A stretch of 64,000 nucleotides of DNA. Origin: Drosophila miranda (taxonomy: Eukaryota; Arthropoda; Insecta; Diptera; Drosophilidae). The notes beneath the pieces were generated by a model. That model did not search any database and was not told the origin of the DNA. It saw nothing but the letters and a program-made list of their open reading frames with translations. The first letter of the stretch is position 1; the number at the start of each line of letters is the position of its first letter. A program made the translations under genes and the position numbers. Shown one piece after another: positions 1 through 12,700 of this stretch. The stretch covers positions 8,974,001 through 9,038,000 of the forward strand of contig NC_046673.1 in NCBI RefSeq assembly GCF_003369915.1, written 5' to 3'.

Positions 1-1538
1 CTGGCAAGTCCAAGCCGGCGGCACGTGCTGCCGCGGCCCCGGAGCTACAAGCGGCTTCTCAAGAAGAACCCCAAGATGGCTCAAAAAATGTGCACTCCTC
101 GGCCTCGTGCAACGTCCGAAACGGATCAGAGTGATGAGCTTCCCACCCCAGCTCTGGCCCACGTTCGTCAGCCCGGAGGCGGGGACTCGCGCAACATCCG
201 CCGTCAGCCCGGTGGCCGGGACAAGGTCATCCTCTCACGGGCACCTGCAGGCCGTGAAAAGCAGAGCCTTTCGATCCCTATACCGACGACGGACACCTCC
301 CCGCACCAGGCCCCAAACACGACGCCTTCGCCGACGAGGCGTCGGAAGACCCGACCGGTGATGTTCAGCCAGTCGCTGGAGGATCTGAAGTACGAGAAGC
401 TGGGCATCTACAACAAGATCTCGCTGACCCAGGAGCGGATCATCAGCGCACTGGACCGCCTGCAGAACAGCCTCCTGCAGCTCCAAGTGCCCGAGTGCAA
501 CACCTTGGAGCGAAAGAAGCGGGAGCGGAACGCCTTCGAGTTCTGTGTGCGCTTCTCGCGCAACTTCCTCTATCCCCTGAAGGGAATGATCGACGATGTG
601 CGCCGCACCCCGGTGGGCTATTTCAACAGTGCCACCTCCAACGAGGCCTGCCAGCGGGTGGTGTGTGTGTATGGGCTGATGCACCAGTCGATCGCCACGT
701 ACCAGCGCCAGCTGCGGTTCTTCCTCCTGGACAAGGTGCCGCAGAAGCTGAGCGCCCTCATGGAGATGATCTACACGCTGAGCAGCACGTGCGTGGAGAA
801 GGGCATACTGGATAGACACGATCCGGTGGTCGAGTGCCTGCTGGAGCGCTCCACAAAGTTCCTCACCTTCATCGAGGACATGCAGGAGGAGCGGTTCAAG
901 GTGGCCCGCGAGCACTACCGCCGCTCCCAGAAGCAGGCCCATCCCGCCAATGGGAATGCGCACTCGTCCCATCCCAAGCATCCGGCTCTCCACTCGTCGT
1001 TCCACGATAAGAAGCCCAAACATAAATACGACCTCAAGATGTGTCTCAACGATCACAAGTTGTACGAGCCGCGCCTGGTGCCCAAGAAGAAGCCCCAAGA
1101 TCTGAAGCGCTCCCGCCTCGTCCGGACGAGGAACAGCGGAGCCCCCGCCCACCAACCAGGTGCGGGAGCTCCACAAAATAACATCGATGTACATCTTATG
1201 CGGTCGGGGCTGGAAGATGTCAAGACGCAGGTGGAACTGGACGACATCCCCTACAGTAAGTGGCTGGCACTGCGATCACCCAAAGCAAAGGACGCCGAAC
1301 AGAAGTCGCAGAAGACGGCCAGCCGCAAAGCACAGAAGGAAGATGAGCTCCAGCAGGCCCTGCTCGAGGCATTCCGTCATGTGTCCAGAGATCAAGTGCA
1401 TCAGGTGCTCGATCCCCTGATGCGTTCACTTGGTGCCCTCCTGGACGATAAGGTGAGCGACAGACTACCGTTTTACCTCCATGCCATCACTGACTTTGCT
1501 CACCTTCTCTTTTCCAGCTCCCAAAACATTTAAGTTAA
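1..1538 (+). CDS. Unrecognised protein, 3' part (5' end outside window)
   Basis: The frame is open from base 1 with no methionine at the start, so the gene is cut by the left edge. At least 490 residues are present. The first third is basic and proline/arginine-rich. A well-ordered, probably helical block follows at nt 360-930, beginning near SLEDLKYEKLGIYNKIS; then comes a lysine/arginine-rich stretch and a helical C-terminus. A 65 bp intron at 1453-1517 (AAG|GTGAGC, TTTCCAG|CTC, phase 0) fits fly introns, and splicing gives the end LPKHLS with TAA at 1536-1538. Without splicing the frame would stop at 1533. An AATAAA lies at 1711-1716. No catalytic motif or known domain is recognised. The smooth codon use and long frame make it a real gene; its function is unknown. 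Confidence 0.8.
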
Positions 1539-2665
1539 ACTTTAATTATTAATTTGATTGAATTCCCCAAAATTTAAAGTCTAATTTTCGGGAAGCAAAA
1601 ACAAAATTGAAAACAAAATAGATGGGTTATTTACAGAGAATGAGTTTGTATGGAAAGTGGGTGAGAACGTTGCCCACGGAGCGAAACCAAATTGAAGAGT
1701 ATGAATTTCAAATAAAGGAAGTTACTTTGGTTCTGCAAACGAATCCCAATGGATTTGTATGAATTTGGGGGCTATACTAAGATCCGGCACAAATTCAATT
1801 TCAATTACTCGAGCTTTCGTTTCACCTCTGGCAACGCCGGTCTGTAAAGGGCCTCAGAATTGCAACCCTGCACGCGCGCGCTCTGTCTAAGGAACCGCGG
1901 GAAAAACATCGTCATAGAAGAGCTCATATGTGCCCCATCCAAGTATAGTCTTTGGTTTCACTTGGGAAGTTTCGAAATTAATCCTATATAAAGCCTTCAA
2001 GCTATAGCCTACTTGTAAGTAGTCGCAAGAAGCATCTGTGTTCCTTCCCGTCGCTACCCTAAGGGAAACGGAACCGTAGATTTCTATACCATATTTAAGA
2101 GACGTTCGGATGATTCAAGATTAATGTTTATTCATATTTCATTTATCAGATACTTTTGTGCATTACGAAAACAATCAAGAGAGGGTCGAGAGGGGCTACA
2201 CTCGTTTAAAGAGAGGCAGGGGAGGCCATACGAAGCCAGAGAGAGAGAGGGAGTGTGAGATAGACAACAATCGTTTGTGCATATCAACTAAACATAATTA
2301 TAATAATTATTTTAAGCATTAACATCTCCTCCCCACCTCCATCCATCATCCATCAACCATCAACTATCGTTATCTTTCTCCTCAGGCCCCAAAAAAAGCA
2401 CAGCTGCAGCGCCTGACAGGTGTTTCAAATGCATTTATCGTGTTCTTGTCTAATCCAAATCCAAATCCAAATTTAAAAATCCAAAAATTGTTTCTACACT
2501 AAAATAGTGTCTGCTCTGAGTTTTCGCTCTTTCCTCGGGCTTGTTCAACGAATTGCATGACTACAAATACCATAATAATAGATAATATACAATAGATATC
2601 GAAGTGAATCGGGTGAACCGGTGTGGGTGCTGGTGCAGGTGCTGGTGCCGGGGCAGGTGCCGCTC
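1539..2665. other. Convergent intergenic gap and 3' UTRs
   Basis: This gap lies between the plus-strand gene ending at 1538 and the minus-strand LIM gene ending at 2666. It holds AATAAA at 1711-1716 for the first gene and a minus-strand AATAAA (TTTATT at 2127-2132) that suits the LIM gene. A GGTGCTGGTGCAGGT-type short repeat sits at about 2620-2660. No further coding region is supported. Confidence 0.55.
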
Positions 2666-5600
2666 CTAGCCAGAACAGGCACTGCACAGGGGCTTGTTCC
2701 CCTCCACGGCGAAGGAGCTGGCCGTGATGGGAGCGCTGCAGTTCTGAAAAATAGGATCGAGTCGGATTGTTAGGCCAATCAATCAGTATCAATCAGAGGC
2801 AAGTGTCTTGCTTACCTTGCACTTGAAGCAACTGCGATGCCATTTGGCACTGAGGGCCACGATCGCGTTGTCCGTGATCGGCTGTTCACAGCCGGCGCAT
2901 CGGGCGGCGAACAGCTGCTCAAAGTCCGCCCGGCAGTAGGGATGCCCTTCCCGCTCGTAGAAGGAAGTGCCAACCAGCGGCTTTTTGCAAGGGCCATTGC
3001 ACTGGAAGCACTCCTCGTGCCACGACTTCTCCATGGCGTTGATGGTGCGCTGGAGGGGAAAGATCGAGTTCCTTAGCATACTTTCGGGCAAATAAAGAGT
3101 GTGGCCAGACAGAGCGACAGAAATCAATGGTGCATACAACGTGCACATGTTTTTCCATCGCATATAGTAGATGTATGTATGTGTGTGTGTGTTTAGTATA
3201 TATAATCATAATCAAAGCCAATCAATCGCGCACACACCCACGATGAGCTGCGCTGACCTTGCGGCCTCGCAAACAGTAAAGGTGGGGAGGAGGCGTCACT
3301 GGAAATTACTCGAACGGAATACGGAATACCCTTTCGCGGGGAATAGATCGTTATCGAATAGTGCTAGTATTTTATGTAGTATATACTTTTACAGAAACGG
3401 TGAGATACTTCTTCTTCAGAAAAGACAACAGAGATTAACCTAATAATGTCTGGAAATATTCATGAATATACATAGCTGATGGCACTACAAAAAGCGAGTC
3501 TTGATAAATATTTGTATGACCCCAAGGAATCTTAGGTTATGGAGAACTCCTACTCAATTCCGGGTAAGTGTCAAATAAATACTCCATCAATTTGGAAGTC
3601 TGTTCGCGGAGAATAGGATTTCCAAATAGTTTCATGAGTTTTTAGGAACTTTAAGACCGCGCCTCAATATTTCAATGGAAAGAAGTCTAAATATACACAC
3701 AAATCGCAATCACTTCCCTAATTAAATAGTTGCCATATACTATACGGACGCACTGCTGCTCGTACTCGCACTTGTGGATATCTAACCATTTCTTATATGT
3801 ATGTATGTACATATGTATCTAAGAGTCGCAAGATAAATGTTGACAATATTCATTACATCGAAGCTCGTAAAGCCGCAGAGTTTATGGCAAACAGACGACG
3901 AGAATTACGCGCTACAAATTGTTGAATGAACGGAAAGAAAGAGATGGATGGATGAACATGGACATGGACATAGATATGGACATGGACTCACCTCCAAGAT
4001 GGGCTGCTTGCAGCCAAAGCAGGTGCCCGAGTAGTTCTTCACGAAGCAATCGGAGCAGACGGGCTCCCCGCTCTGAATGTTGAAGGTGGCCTCCGTGATG
4101 GGGCGCTGGCAGTCCTTGCAGGCAAAGTGATCCGGATGCCAGGACTTGCCCAGGGCCGTGATGATGCGCTCCGCGATGACCTCATTGCATTTGTGACAGA
4201 TAGATTCCAGTTCCGACTGCGGATGCGAGAAATGAAGACAGAGGGAGGGTGGCGGTGGTAGGAGCCATATTAATTTCGATTCATTTGAAATGAAAATCAC
4301 GTACTTGAAATATTTCATAATACATAATAAATAATATTCTCTTTTCGGGGTGCTGTGATGGGGACTGGTGCTCAGACTGGGAGACTGGGGGACTGCGGAT
4401 TGTGGGGCGGCTGTAAGATTCATCTTCGCATCTGTCTGTCCGTCAAGTCACACGGAATCGAGTTCAAAAACCGCAGACAACAGCAGCCAGCGATTTTACG
4501 TAACCCAATACCCAAATGCCAAAGGCCTCAACACAAAGAATATGAATATGCATATGAATACGAATACGAATACAAATACATATATTGTATATTGTATACG
4601 AATATATAGTATAATAAATGATGAGCATCAGCGTAAAATAATTTACAAAACAGCAGCAATAACATTATATTATACAATAATGAATTGGGCCCGTCCCAGT
4701 GGGTGGCTATCAAAGTTCTGCAAAAGGAATTTCATTTCTAATCTCTACTGTGGATCTACTGAAGATTAACCCGTTTTGACAGCTTTGAAGGTGTTGCCCT
4801 GCCATGGCCTCATGGCATGCCCCCTTAAACGTGGGCTCCTTCCCATTTGGAGAACCCTTTTGTGGTCATCCCTAACTGGTCTTTGAAGCCGGCCCCTTGG
4901 CCCCAATGTGCCGTCTGTACACGTTCGGGCCATTATCACCTCACTATCCATCGGACACCCAAGAAGTGGCATTGGCTCCGAAATGGGAAATTGGGGGAAA
5001 TTGCACCCCATTTAGAGAAACTATTTATAGTCCTCCTCCTCCTCCTCCTCCTCCTCCTGCCCCTGCAATTATGGTACGCCAAATTATCTATTTTTATGGG
5101 CCTGTAAATGTTGAGTAATTGCTCATAAAAATGCAACAAAAACAACATAAAATAACATAATAAATTAAATTAAACATCAGCCAATATTGCGGGTGATCTG
5201 TGGCATAGGGAAACCCCTGTTCCGATCCGATCCGATCCGAAAGGGGACTTTCTGCTGTCGAGATATTATTTGCACCCGCAACCCCATCCGCGAATTGCCC
5301 AAAAATTGAATTTGCACAAATTAAACGCACATTAAGTTTTTCGAGCACACACACACACCCCCCCTCCCTTTCAGCACCACCCGCCTCCACTCGCTTCCCA
5401 TCCGCTCAAAGTTTAAACGCCAGATGTGGCAACAATATCATTTCTCTCCCTCTCTCTCTCTCCCGCGCTCTTTTTTGCTCGTTTTGTTCCTTTTGCATAG
5501 ACGACGGACATCTCACTTAGATCATCGCTAGAGTTAGAATCGAATTAAACACACACACACACGCACAGACATGCGGATGGAGAGGCAGAAGGAGATGGCA

Positions 5601-8600
5601 GCAGGGGGAGTAAGTCATTTTTGGGTGTAGGGGGGGGAGGTTTGGGGCCAAGGGCAGCACTTCCAGTAAGTTTGCTTCCATCCAGAAAACAATAACAAAA
5701 CCAACGAAAATAAAATACAAAAATTAAGAAAATTGTTCAGCGCCTAATGGGCAGCAAACAAAACAAACAAAATTCAACAACGAAACCGAAAAGGAACAGG
5801 GAAAAAGAAAACCCCAGAGTAAGAGCCGAAGAGCCGATGCCCTTTCGGAACTTCAGCGAAAGATACATCCATGGGAGAGTGTTCTCATGGAAGGCAAACA
5901 ACTGTGTTCTCTGATATGGAATATCGATTGACTACTCCTCAAAGCAATACTTTCAGTATTAGCTATAACGATAAATACTTCACTGTTATCTGTACTCGCG
6001 GTAAACAGAAATACCTTTAATCTGCGGACGATCATCGAACAGGAAAACATATACAAGACACCTAATAATATCTAATATCTAAATATATGGCTGGTAAATT
6101 GATATTTCTCAAAGATATACAGACAAGCTCTTTGAACCCGAAACAAAGATACAAATTTGACCTCAAAACGAACCGTTTTGACCCCATATCAAAAGCGATT
6201 AGGAAAAGTATCCCATTACCAAATATTCTGGTACATACATATGTATATCGATTTGATATTGATGGGATTGCCGTTGTATTGATCTTTTCGGGGATTATGG
6301 GGCTATATGGGGTCTCAATGTCGTTCAGCCTTTGCTGATTTCCCCATTTTGGCCTTCTACCGTTTATGGGGCATCTTCACTAAGGGCTTTCCGCCCCATT
6401 TGGCCTCCACTCAACTCAATTCCAATTCCAAGTGCATTTATTATTGCCTGTTGTTGACAATTTGCATTTCTTATCAGTGCAGTTGCAGTGCAATCGCGAA
6501 ATCGCAACAAAAATTGCAATTTTAGCACCGTGGAAAAGGGAACAATTGGTGCAGCAAATAGAAATACGGAAACGTAAAGGAATAAAGGAACCGTAAAACA
6601 TCAATGGCAGCCGCAGTAGGTCGCCAGTAATGGTACCTTACTTATTCATAAGCGATAATTAAAGCACCGAGGAACTGAATCATGGCAGGAAAGGAATACA
6701 ATTGCACACCATTGTTGTGAACCCTTGTGTCAACCATAAATAGAAAGAGGAAGCCCAGATATATGTGTGTACATATGTGTATGTAGATCGAAAGATGACG
6801 GATCAGCCACAGATACGGTTAGACTGATGACGGATCACCAAGAGATACGGATCGACAGATGAGGTGGAACTTAGGGAAAGATAGGGGCTGAGAGAGCTAG
6901 AGATGGAGATGGAAAGAGATAGAGAGATGAGCAGCAAGTCTGTGCTATTCTCTGCAACTCACATTGCTTCTGTTTCTGTTTCTGTTTGCTCTGCCATGCT
7001 CCGGGCATCAATCAAAGTTGTCAATCAGCGGGAAGCAATTGTGGATGATGGTTGTGGGTCAGCGAGGGGGTGGGTGTGGGGGCTACTGTTGCCTTGGATC
7101 AGATAATTTGTAGCAGACGCCTCCAACAAGCAGATCCCATCAAGCATCCCCATCCCACACTCCTACACAGACACTCGGCGCACACGCGAGTACACAGTGC
7201 GTATACGTAATGGCCATAAAACCATTTAAACTGTGAGTGAAATGCCGAAATGCTTTTGTAATATATGGGGGAAAATCGTCTTGGAATAAGATCATCTGCG
7301 GCCAATCAGACTCAGAATCACCTAAGAAAGATCGATAAGGCAGATGTGATGTGCAATGCTGAATGGGATTGCATGAGGAGTGTGGAAAGCGAATGGATAC
7401 CGTGATTGATACTAGACTCAAAAGGAAAATGCCAGCAGAGCTGCGAAAATAATTCTCCTTAGGTCACTCTCTCGACAAACCGGCCACCACCTCCCAGAAA
7501 TGAAAAATAAACACATTTGATAGTTAATCCAACCAAAGATCATCATCTAGAGCCCATTTAGCCAAGCCCAACGCACCGTTAGTCAGGGCAATAAACCGTT
7601 TCCGCTTATCAAACGTTATGACTCTCATCAAACAATCACTCTCTCTCTCTCTCTCTCTCCGTCTCTCTTTCACTCTTCACTCTCTATCTGCCAAATGATG
7701 ATGATGATCATCATGATAATTCTGCTGATGACTCTTCGAGATCTTCTTCAGGTTAAGCAGGCTCTTCAAGGCGTCTGATTTATATGGCTCATTTTATTAA
7801 TCGGACAACAAATAAATCGTTTTGTAAATTGATGATATTTGTGTGTAAAAAGTTGGATGACATCACCATCCCAGCCCATCACAGCCCCACTCAGAATATT
7901 TCTGGGCTTAGTTTCATTCGATATTTTATGTACCAATGTATATACGAATACATATGTACTCGTACATTTTATATAAGGAATGAGAGACCAGAGACCAGAC
8001 CAGGCCCTTGAGTCAAACTTTTGCTTTCGCCCACTGAAAGCAGTTTTTGAAATTTGAAATTTTCCCCAAAAAAACAAAAACATAAAGACTGTAACCAGAC
8101 TTGGAGGACGCCCACTTGGGACGCACTTTGGTGATGGCTCTTGAAATATTTTGCCGATGAGGAGTACCTCTGTCGCTGCGTCTCGCTATTTTATTTTGTA
8201 TTTTATTTTTATTTTTAGTATGGTAATTAACATAAAGTCTAATAAGGCAAGCCAGACCATATATTGGAGTGTGCGTGAGTTTTAGTTTTTTGGGTAGGCT
8301 GCCCAAAAGCCAGATGGATGACGGTGGAGCTGTCTGGGCGTCTGGGTGTCTCTGGGTGTCTCTGGGTGTCTCTTGGTGGTTAACACTCCGAAATTCCGCT
8401 CACACATGCTATTCCCGAGGTGAAAATCGGAAAAACCAAGACAGGCACAAAAATAAGACCAAAATAAAAGTAAAGCCAACGCGACGTATGAGCAATCTCC
8501 AGCAGCTCTCCAACCTGTTTGGCCTACGCCCCCGCAGAAGATCGAATCGGATCGGTTGGGATAGGAGGGAGTTGGAGTGGATCGGATTGTGTGGATTGTG

Positions 8601-8768
8601 GAGGAGGGGGGACTGGGAATGGATTGCCAGCCAGCTGGGCGACCAGTTGGAAAGTGATTTGAATGTGGAGTAACCCGCAGTACCCGGTGCGGTGCTCCCC
8701 CCCAACCAGCGATTCCCCGGCTTACATAGTCTGAACAATACTTGGATAGATCTTATGGGACTTACCAT
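2666..8768 (-). CDS. Small three-LIM-domain protein, paxillin-like
   Basis: Coding exons on the minus strand are 8768-8766 (ATG only), 4216-3992, 3049-2816 and 2743-2666. All junctions are phase 0 and the product is 179 residues. It consists of three back-to-back LIM zinc fingers and little else. LIM1 starts ICHKCNEVI with its HPDHFACKDC core, LIM2 starts CFGCKQPILE, and LIM3 starts CAGCEQPITD and ends at CSACSG. The zinc-binding Cys/His pattern is complete in all three. The protein belongs to the short fly LIM group related to paxillin/leupaxin LIM domains (CG31988, CG31624, CG34325); the X-linked CG34325 is my best guess from memory. LIM domains bind proteins, often at adhesions or on actin. 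The start is inferred: at 8766 an ATG is followed directly by GTAAGT, and joining it to 4216 gives MSELESICHKC. Minus-strand AATAAA lies at 2132-2127. Confidence 0.82.
4217..8765 (-). other. Long first intron of the LIM gene
   Basis: This 4.5 kb stretch lies between the ATG-only exon and LIM1. It is AT-rich and full of short repeats: (CCT)n at about 5032-5059, a GATCC(G) run at 5219-5240, (CT)n at about 7640-7660, and a TCTGGGTG-type minisatellite at about 8334-8375. The few open frames are short and have no family signature. Such introns often hold enhancers, but nothing specific is visible. Confidence 0.5.
8334..8375. repeat. Minisatellite, about 12 bp unit
   Basis: Three to four copies of a GTCTCTGGGTGT-like unit stand in tandem inside the LIM gene intron. 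The last copy is imperfect. This is simple slippage sequence with no coding role. Confidence 0.7.
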
Positions 8769-9441
8769 CTTGTTTGTTTGCTGCTTGATTTCGATTTACT
8801 GAGATTTGGTCTTGTCGAAAATAATAGTTGTACTCGTAGCCCGTACGCGTATGTGTAGGCGTGTATCTGTTGAAGTATATTTATAAGACTGATTTGAAAA
8901 ACAAAAAACAAACTTTTACTAAGTTGAAAAACAGCACACACAGAAAATAATTTTTAACATAAAGGGTAAAAAGGTACTATATGTTCTGGCTACTGTAGGC
9001 AATAGTTGGGCCCCTAGTAATCTATTATATTGTATTGTCGAACCACTTTGAAAGCACATTCTTCAATACTATTGGAACTCTCAAAGGTGCGCTTCCTCCG
9101 CACTACTTTTGTAAATAATTTCTTAGCTTTCTTCGATAGGAACCCCAAAAAAGTTGTACTCTTAGTTATTTGCAGAGTTTTGAATAGAGTTTTCCGGATG
9201 GGACTTCCACGGCTCATATGAACCTGCTCTCCCTACAACTCTCCGTACACCCCTCGCTGAGGCATTGTCGAACCGAACGAACGAATGTCGAACGCCTTTT
9301 GAAAAATTGTCAAAAAATAAACCAAAAAAACGGAATCAAACAATTTCGAGTAATTGCTGCCAATATTAACATTAATTAGTTTTTTTTTTATTTGTATTTA
9401 GTTATATTTTCTTGTTGTTTATTTTGTGTACCGTTGAAATT

Positions 9442-9446
9442 TCAGT
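9442..9446 (+). promoter_or_regulatory. Candidate initiator (TCAGT) for the 738-residue protein gene
   Basis: TTTCAGTGG matches the arthropod initiator TCAGT about 275 bp before the ATG at 9719. No TATA box is seen at -30. A GCGGATT run follows in the presumed 5' UTR. The start site is a guess from motif and spacing only. Confidence 0.3.
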
Positions 9447-9523
9447 GGAACGCGGTATAGAAAGATAGAAAGGGTAGCGACAATAGCGGAATAGCAGAAA
9501 AGGCAGTCGCGAAAACAGCGGAG

Positions 9524-9550
9524 TGCGGATTGCGGATTGCGGATTGCGGA
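9524..9550. repeat. GCGGATT tandem repeat
   Basis: Four near-perfect copies of a 7-base unit lie in the presumed 5' UTR just upstream of the 9719 start. They are followed by further GAATCGAA- and CGAACC-type short runs. Confidence 0.75.
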
Positions 9551-9718
9551 GTCGAGTCGAATCGAAACGAAGCGGGTCGAATCGAACCGAACCGAACCGG
9601 CGAGCGACGACCAAGAAACTGAAACAGAAACCGAAGCGCAGCGCAGCGCAGAGCAGACGCCAAGGCAGCGGCGTAGCAGCAACCCAGCAGCGCAGTCAGC
9701 GACGTCAGCGAGCGTCAA

Positions 9719-12700
9719 ATGAAGCCAGCAACAGCGGGGGCCGCTCGTCGGCAGTTCGCGCGCAGGCGCCGCGAGCAGCAACAGCAACCACAGCAACAGC
9801 AGCAGCAGCAGCACCAGCAGCGCAGGACACGCCTGAGTCCCGTATGGAACTCCAACTGGAACAGCGAAAAGCGTGCGCCGGCGGGAAGGTTCTCCAACAT
9901 AGCCATCGTGCGACCCAGCAGGAGCTCCACCCACGCCCCGAAGACCCCCCGCCCGGCCAGAACATGTCTGCATCCCAAGGGGATGCACTCCTTCTCCAAC
10001 CCCCACCTGCCGCTGCCGCACGGCAAGGAACAGGCGAATGCCGGCTTTGGGAAGAGCAGGAACCGCATGCCGGTGACCTTATCCCGAACGGCCTTCGGAC
10101 GGTCCTACACACCTCCGTCCGCTACTGGCAGCCAGCGGACCAAAGGCAGGCCGCGGCCGATGATCGGTGTAATCCCTAAGGGAGCCAAGGCCAATGGTCA
10201 AGGATCGCATGTGTGCTCCAGCTCGGATCACGTGGCGCTGCCATTGCTATCGTCCCGTGTGCCGGGGAACAAGGCCTTGGCCGAGTCCCACCAGCAGCTG
10301 GAGATGCTGCTCTCCGGGATCGAGCGGGAGAGTTACGTAGCACCTTCCCCGCATCCGCCCGCGTGTGCCCGCCGTTCCGGATCGGTCCGAGCTCGAAACG
10401 GATCGAGGATCTCGAAGGGGGTTCGCCGCCAGATGGGTAGACACCCGCCAGCGCCGGCCGTATCGCCCATGCTCAGTGCCCGTTACAAGGAGAATGATTC
10501 AGAGGGGGCGGATCATATCCGACACCTGGTACCATTGGCCTGCAATCCGCAGCTGCTGCCGCCGGCCAAGCGGGAAGCGTTGCTGGAGCTGATATCGCGG
10601 GCCGAGCAGCACGACAATGGTATAGTGGAATTGCTGCGGTCTTCCACCGAGAATTCCTCCAGGGATCCCAAGCTGTCGATGTTCCAGATGCTGTGAGTAT
10701 TACTTTCGCTCTCTCTTTCTCGCTGCACTACATTAAGGGGTCGGGCAGAGACAGAAACACACGGCAGCAGAGGTAGCGGCAGCGACGGCGACGGCAAACT
10801 GTGAATCCAAAATGATGTCATCGTCGACCGTCAGCTGAGTCGCGAAGAGCGTGCGAGTGAGGCGGCGAGGGAGAGAGGCCCGGCCGCACTCTGTTCTCCA
10901 CTCTCCAGTTCGTCAGCTGGCAATGCTGCGCTGACGCCATCGTAGCCGCAGCCCCGCTGCTTTGGAGTTACTCACTCACCTCTGCCGATGCCAGGCGCTG
11001 GCGTTGGCGTTGGCTTTGGCAAAAAAAAGAACTGCTGCTTCTGCTGCTGCTGCTGGAAATACCCTTGCAGAGGTTATCATTGTTTGAACGAATCTCTTCC
11101 GATTTTATAGGGTGTACTCCGAGGGCTCCCTCAACCTGCGAGTGGCTATACATAGTCCGTGTCGTACTGTTCCTACATATGTCCGTCGATTTGTACTAGA
11201 TGCCGATCCTTATAATAGCAGAGCTACATCTAAGAGTTAAAGCATTGTGTTATATATGCCTATCGGAGGAAATATAGGTCGAATAGATATATTTCAGATA
11301 TCAATAATACTCTACCATCCAGGGGTTGATTCCGCCAAGTGTATTAAAAGCTTCGGCCCCCGGAGCTACCATTCCTCTGTTGTTTTGGTTTTGTTTTCCC
11401 TTTTCTTGCTCTTCGTTTTTGTTTGTCGCCCTTTTTGGCGGCAATTAGAAATATTTACTACCAAGTGGGGGCTGCCAACTGCAGGTTAGGGTTGTCCGGA
11501 CAGCTGACATGCCCTGCCTCGAGGCTTAGGGCACTATCTAACTGTTGCCGGCTAGGCGGCGGCGCTGACTAACAGGTTCAGGGTCGCTTCTGCGTGCATG
11601 CCCCATATGGGGAACGGGGCTTAGGTCATCGCCGGGTTCGCTGAGGCCGAACCCAAACGCCGTGGTCTGCCCTGCCGTAGTCTCACCTCTTCGGTGCAAC
11701 TGCTTCTCTTGTTTCTGAACTTTTTGCAGTTTGGTCTTTTCGCTGATACGAAGAACTTTCGTAATCAAATACTACGATCGTCGTGTGCTAATCGACAACT
11801 GTTTGCAATTGGAATTTGCGTTATACATACGAGTATAAATATGTACCAATGTATGTATATTGTACCTGTATATACCACCGTTCTACGCATATATTTGTTG
11901 CCGCATATTTTGTTGTGCTTTTGCCACAACCAAACAGCCAAATTTTTTGGGGTTTCTAATAAGGAAGGAGAAACGTCTACATTTTCATATATATGTACAT
12001 ACTCGTATGTTAGGGAGTATCTGAAGCATTTGGTAGGAACAACAGAGCGAAACAAAAATGCCAACATCATTTTGATATCAACACGTCAAAATGTCTTCCG
12101 ATAAAATTAAGCTTGGGTAATAAATAATATAATACCACTTGCTTATTAATATTATCAATTATCAATTTTCCATAAAAATGGTATTGCGATATGCTAGAAA
12201 ACTATGTCTCATTGAAATTTGCCCACTTGCACGTATCACTTTTCTTGTATAATAAGAGAAAAGTATCTAACTTTTCCCAGTCTAGTGCTTAACATCAATC
12301 TCTTTTCTAAATCAACTGCTTCTTAGATAAATGCCATGCATAATCTACAACTCCTTATACCAAGCAATCGAAAGGGTAAAAGGGGTATATTAGATTCGTG
12401 TAGAAGAAAGCGTTTTCGACCCCATAAAGTATGTACATATGTTCTTGATCAGCATATATAGCTGAGTAGATATAGCCATGTCTTTCTGTCCGTCCTGACG
12501 AGCGCCTCAGATCTCGGAGACTGTAATTGAAGAGTCCTGCAGAGTGCAGAGTCCTGGGGTTTCGCTTTACGGCCCTTTAAAAATTGGATGTTATCCAAAA
12601 TATTAAACATATCAGGATCATAAAGAGTAATCATGTCTATTGAACTGTAGAAACTCTTTACGATCGGTTTATTTTTATATGACTCCATTGCGCCGAAAAC

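Noticed and set aside
9523..10179. 218-codon frame overlapping exon 1 of the 738-residue protein gene
   Set aside because: It has no splice-phase link to exon 2 and no family features; the 9719 frame links perfectly.
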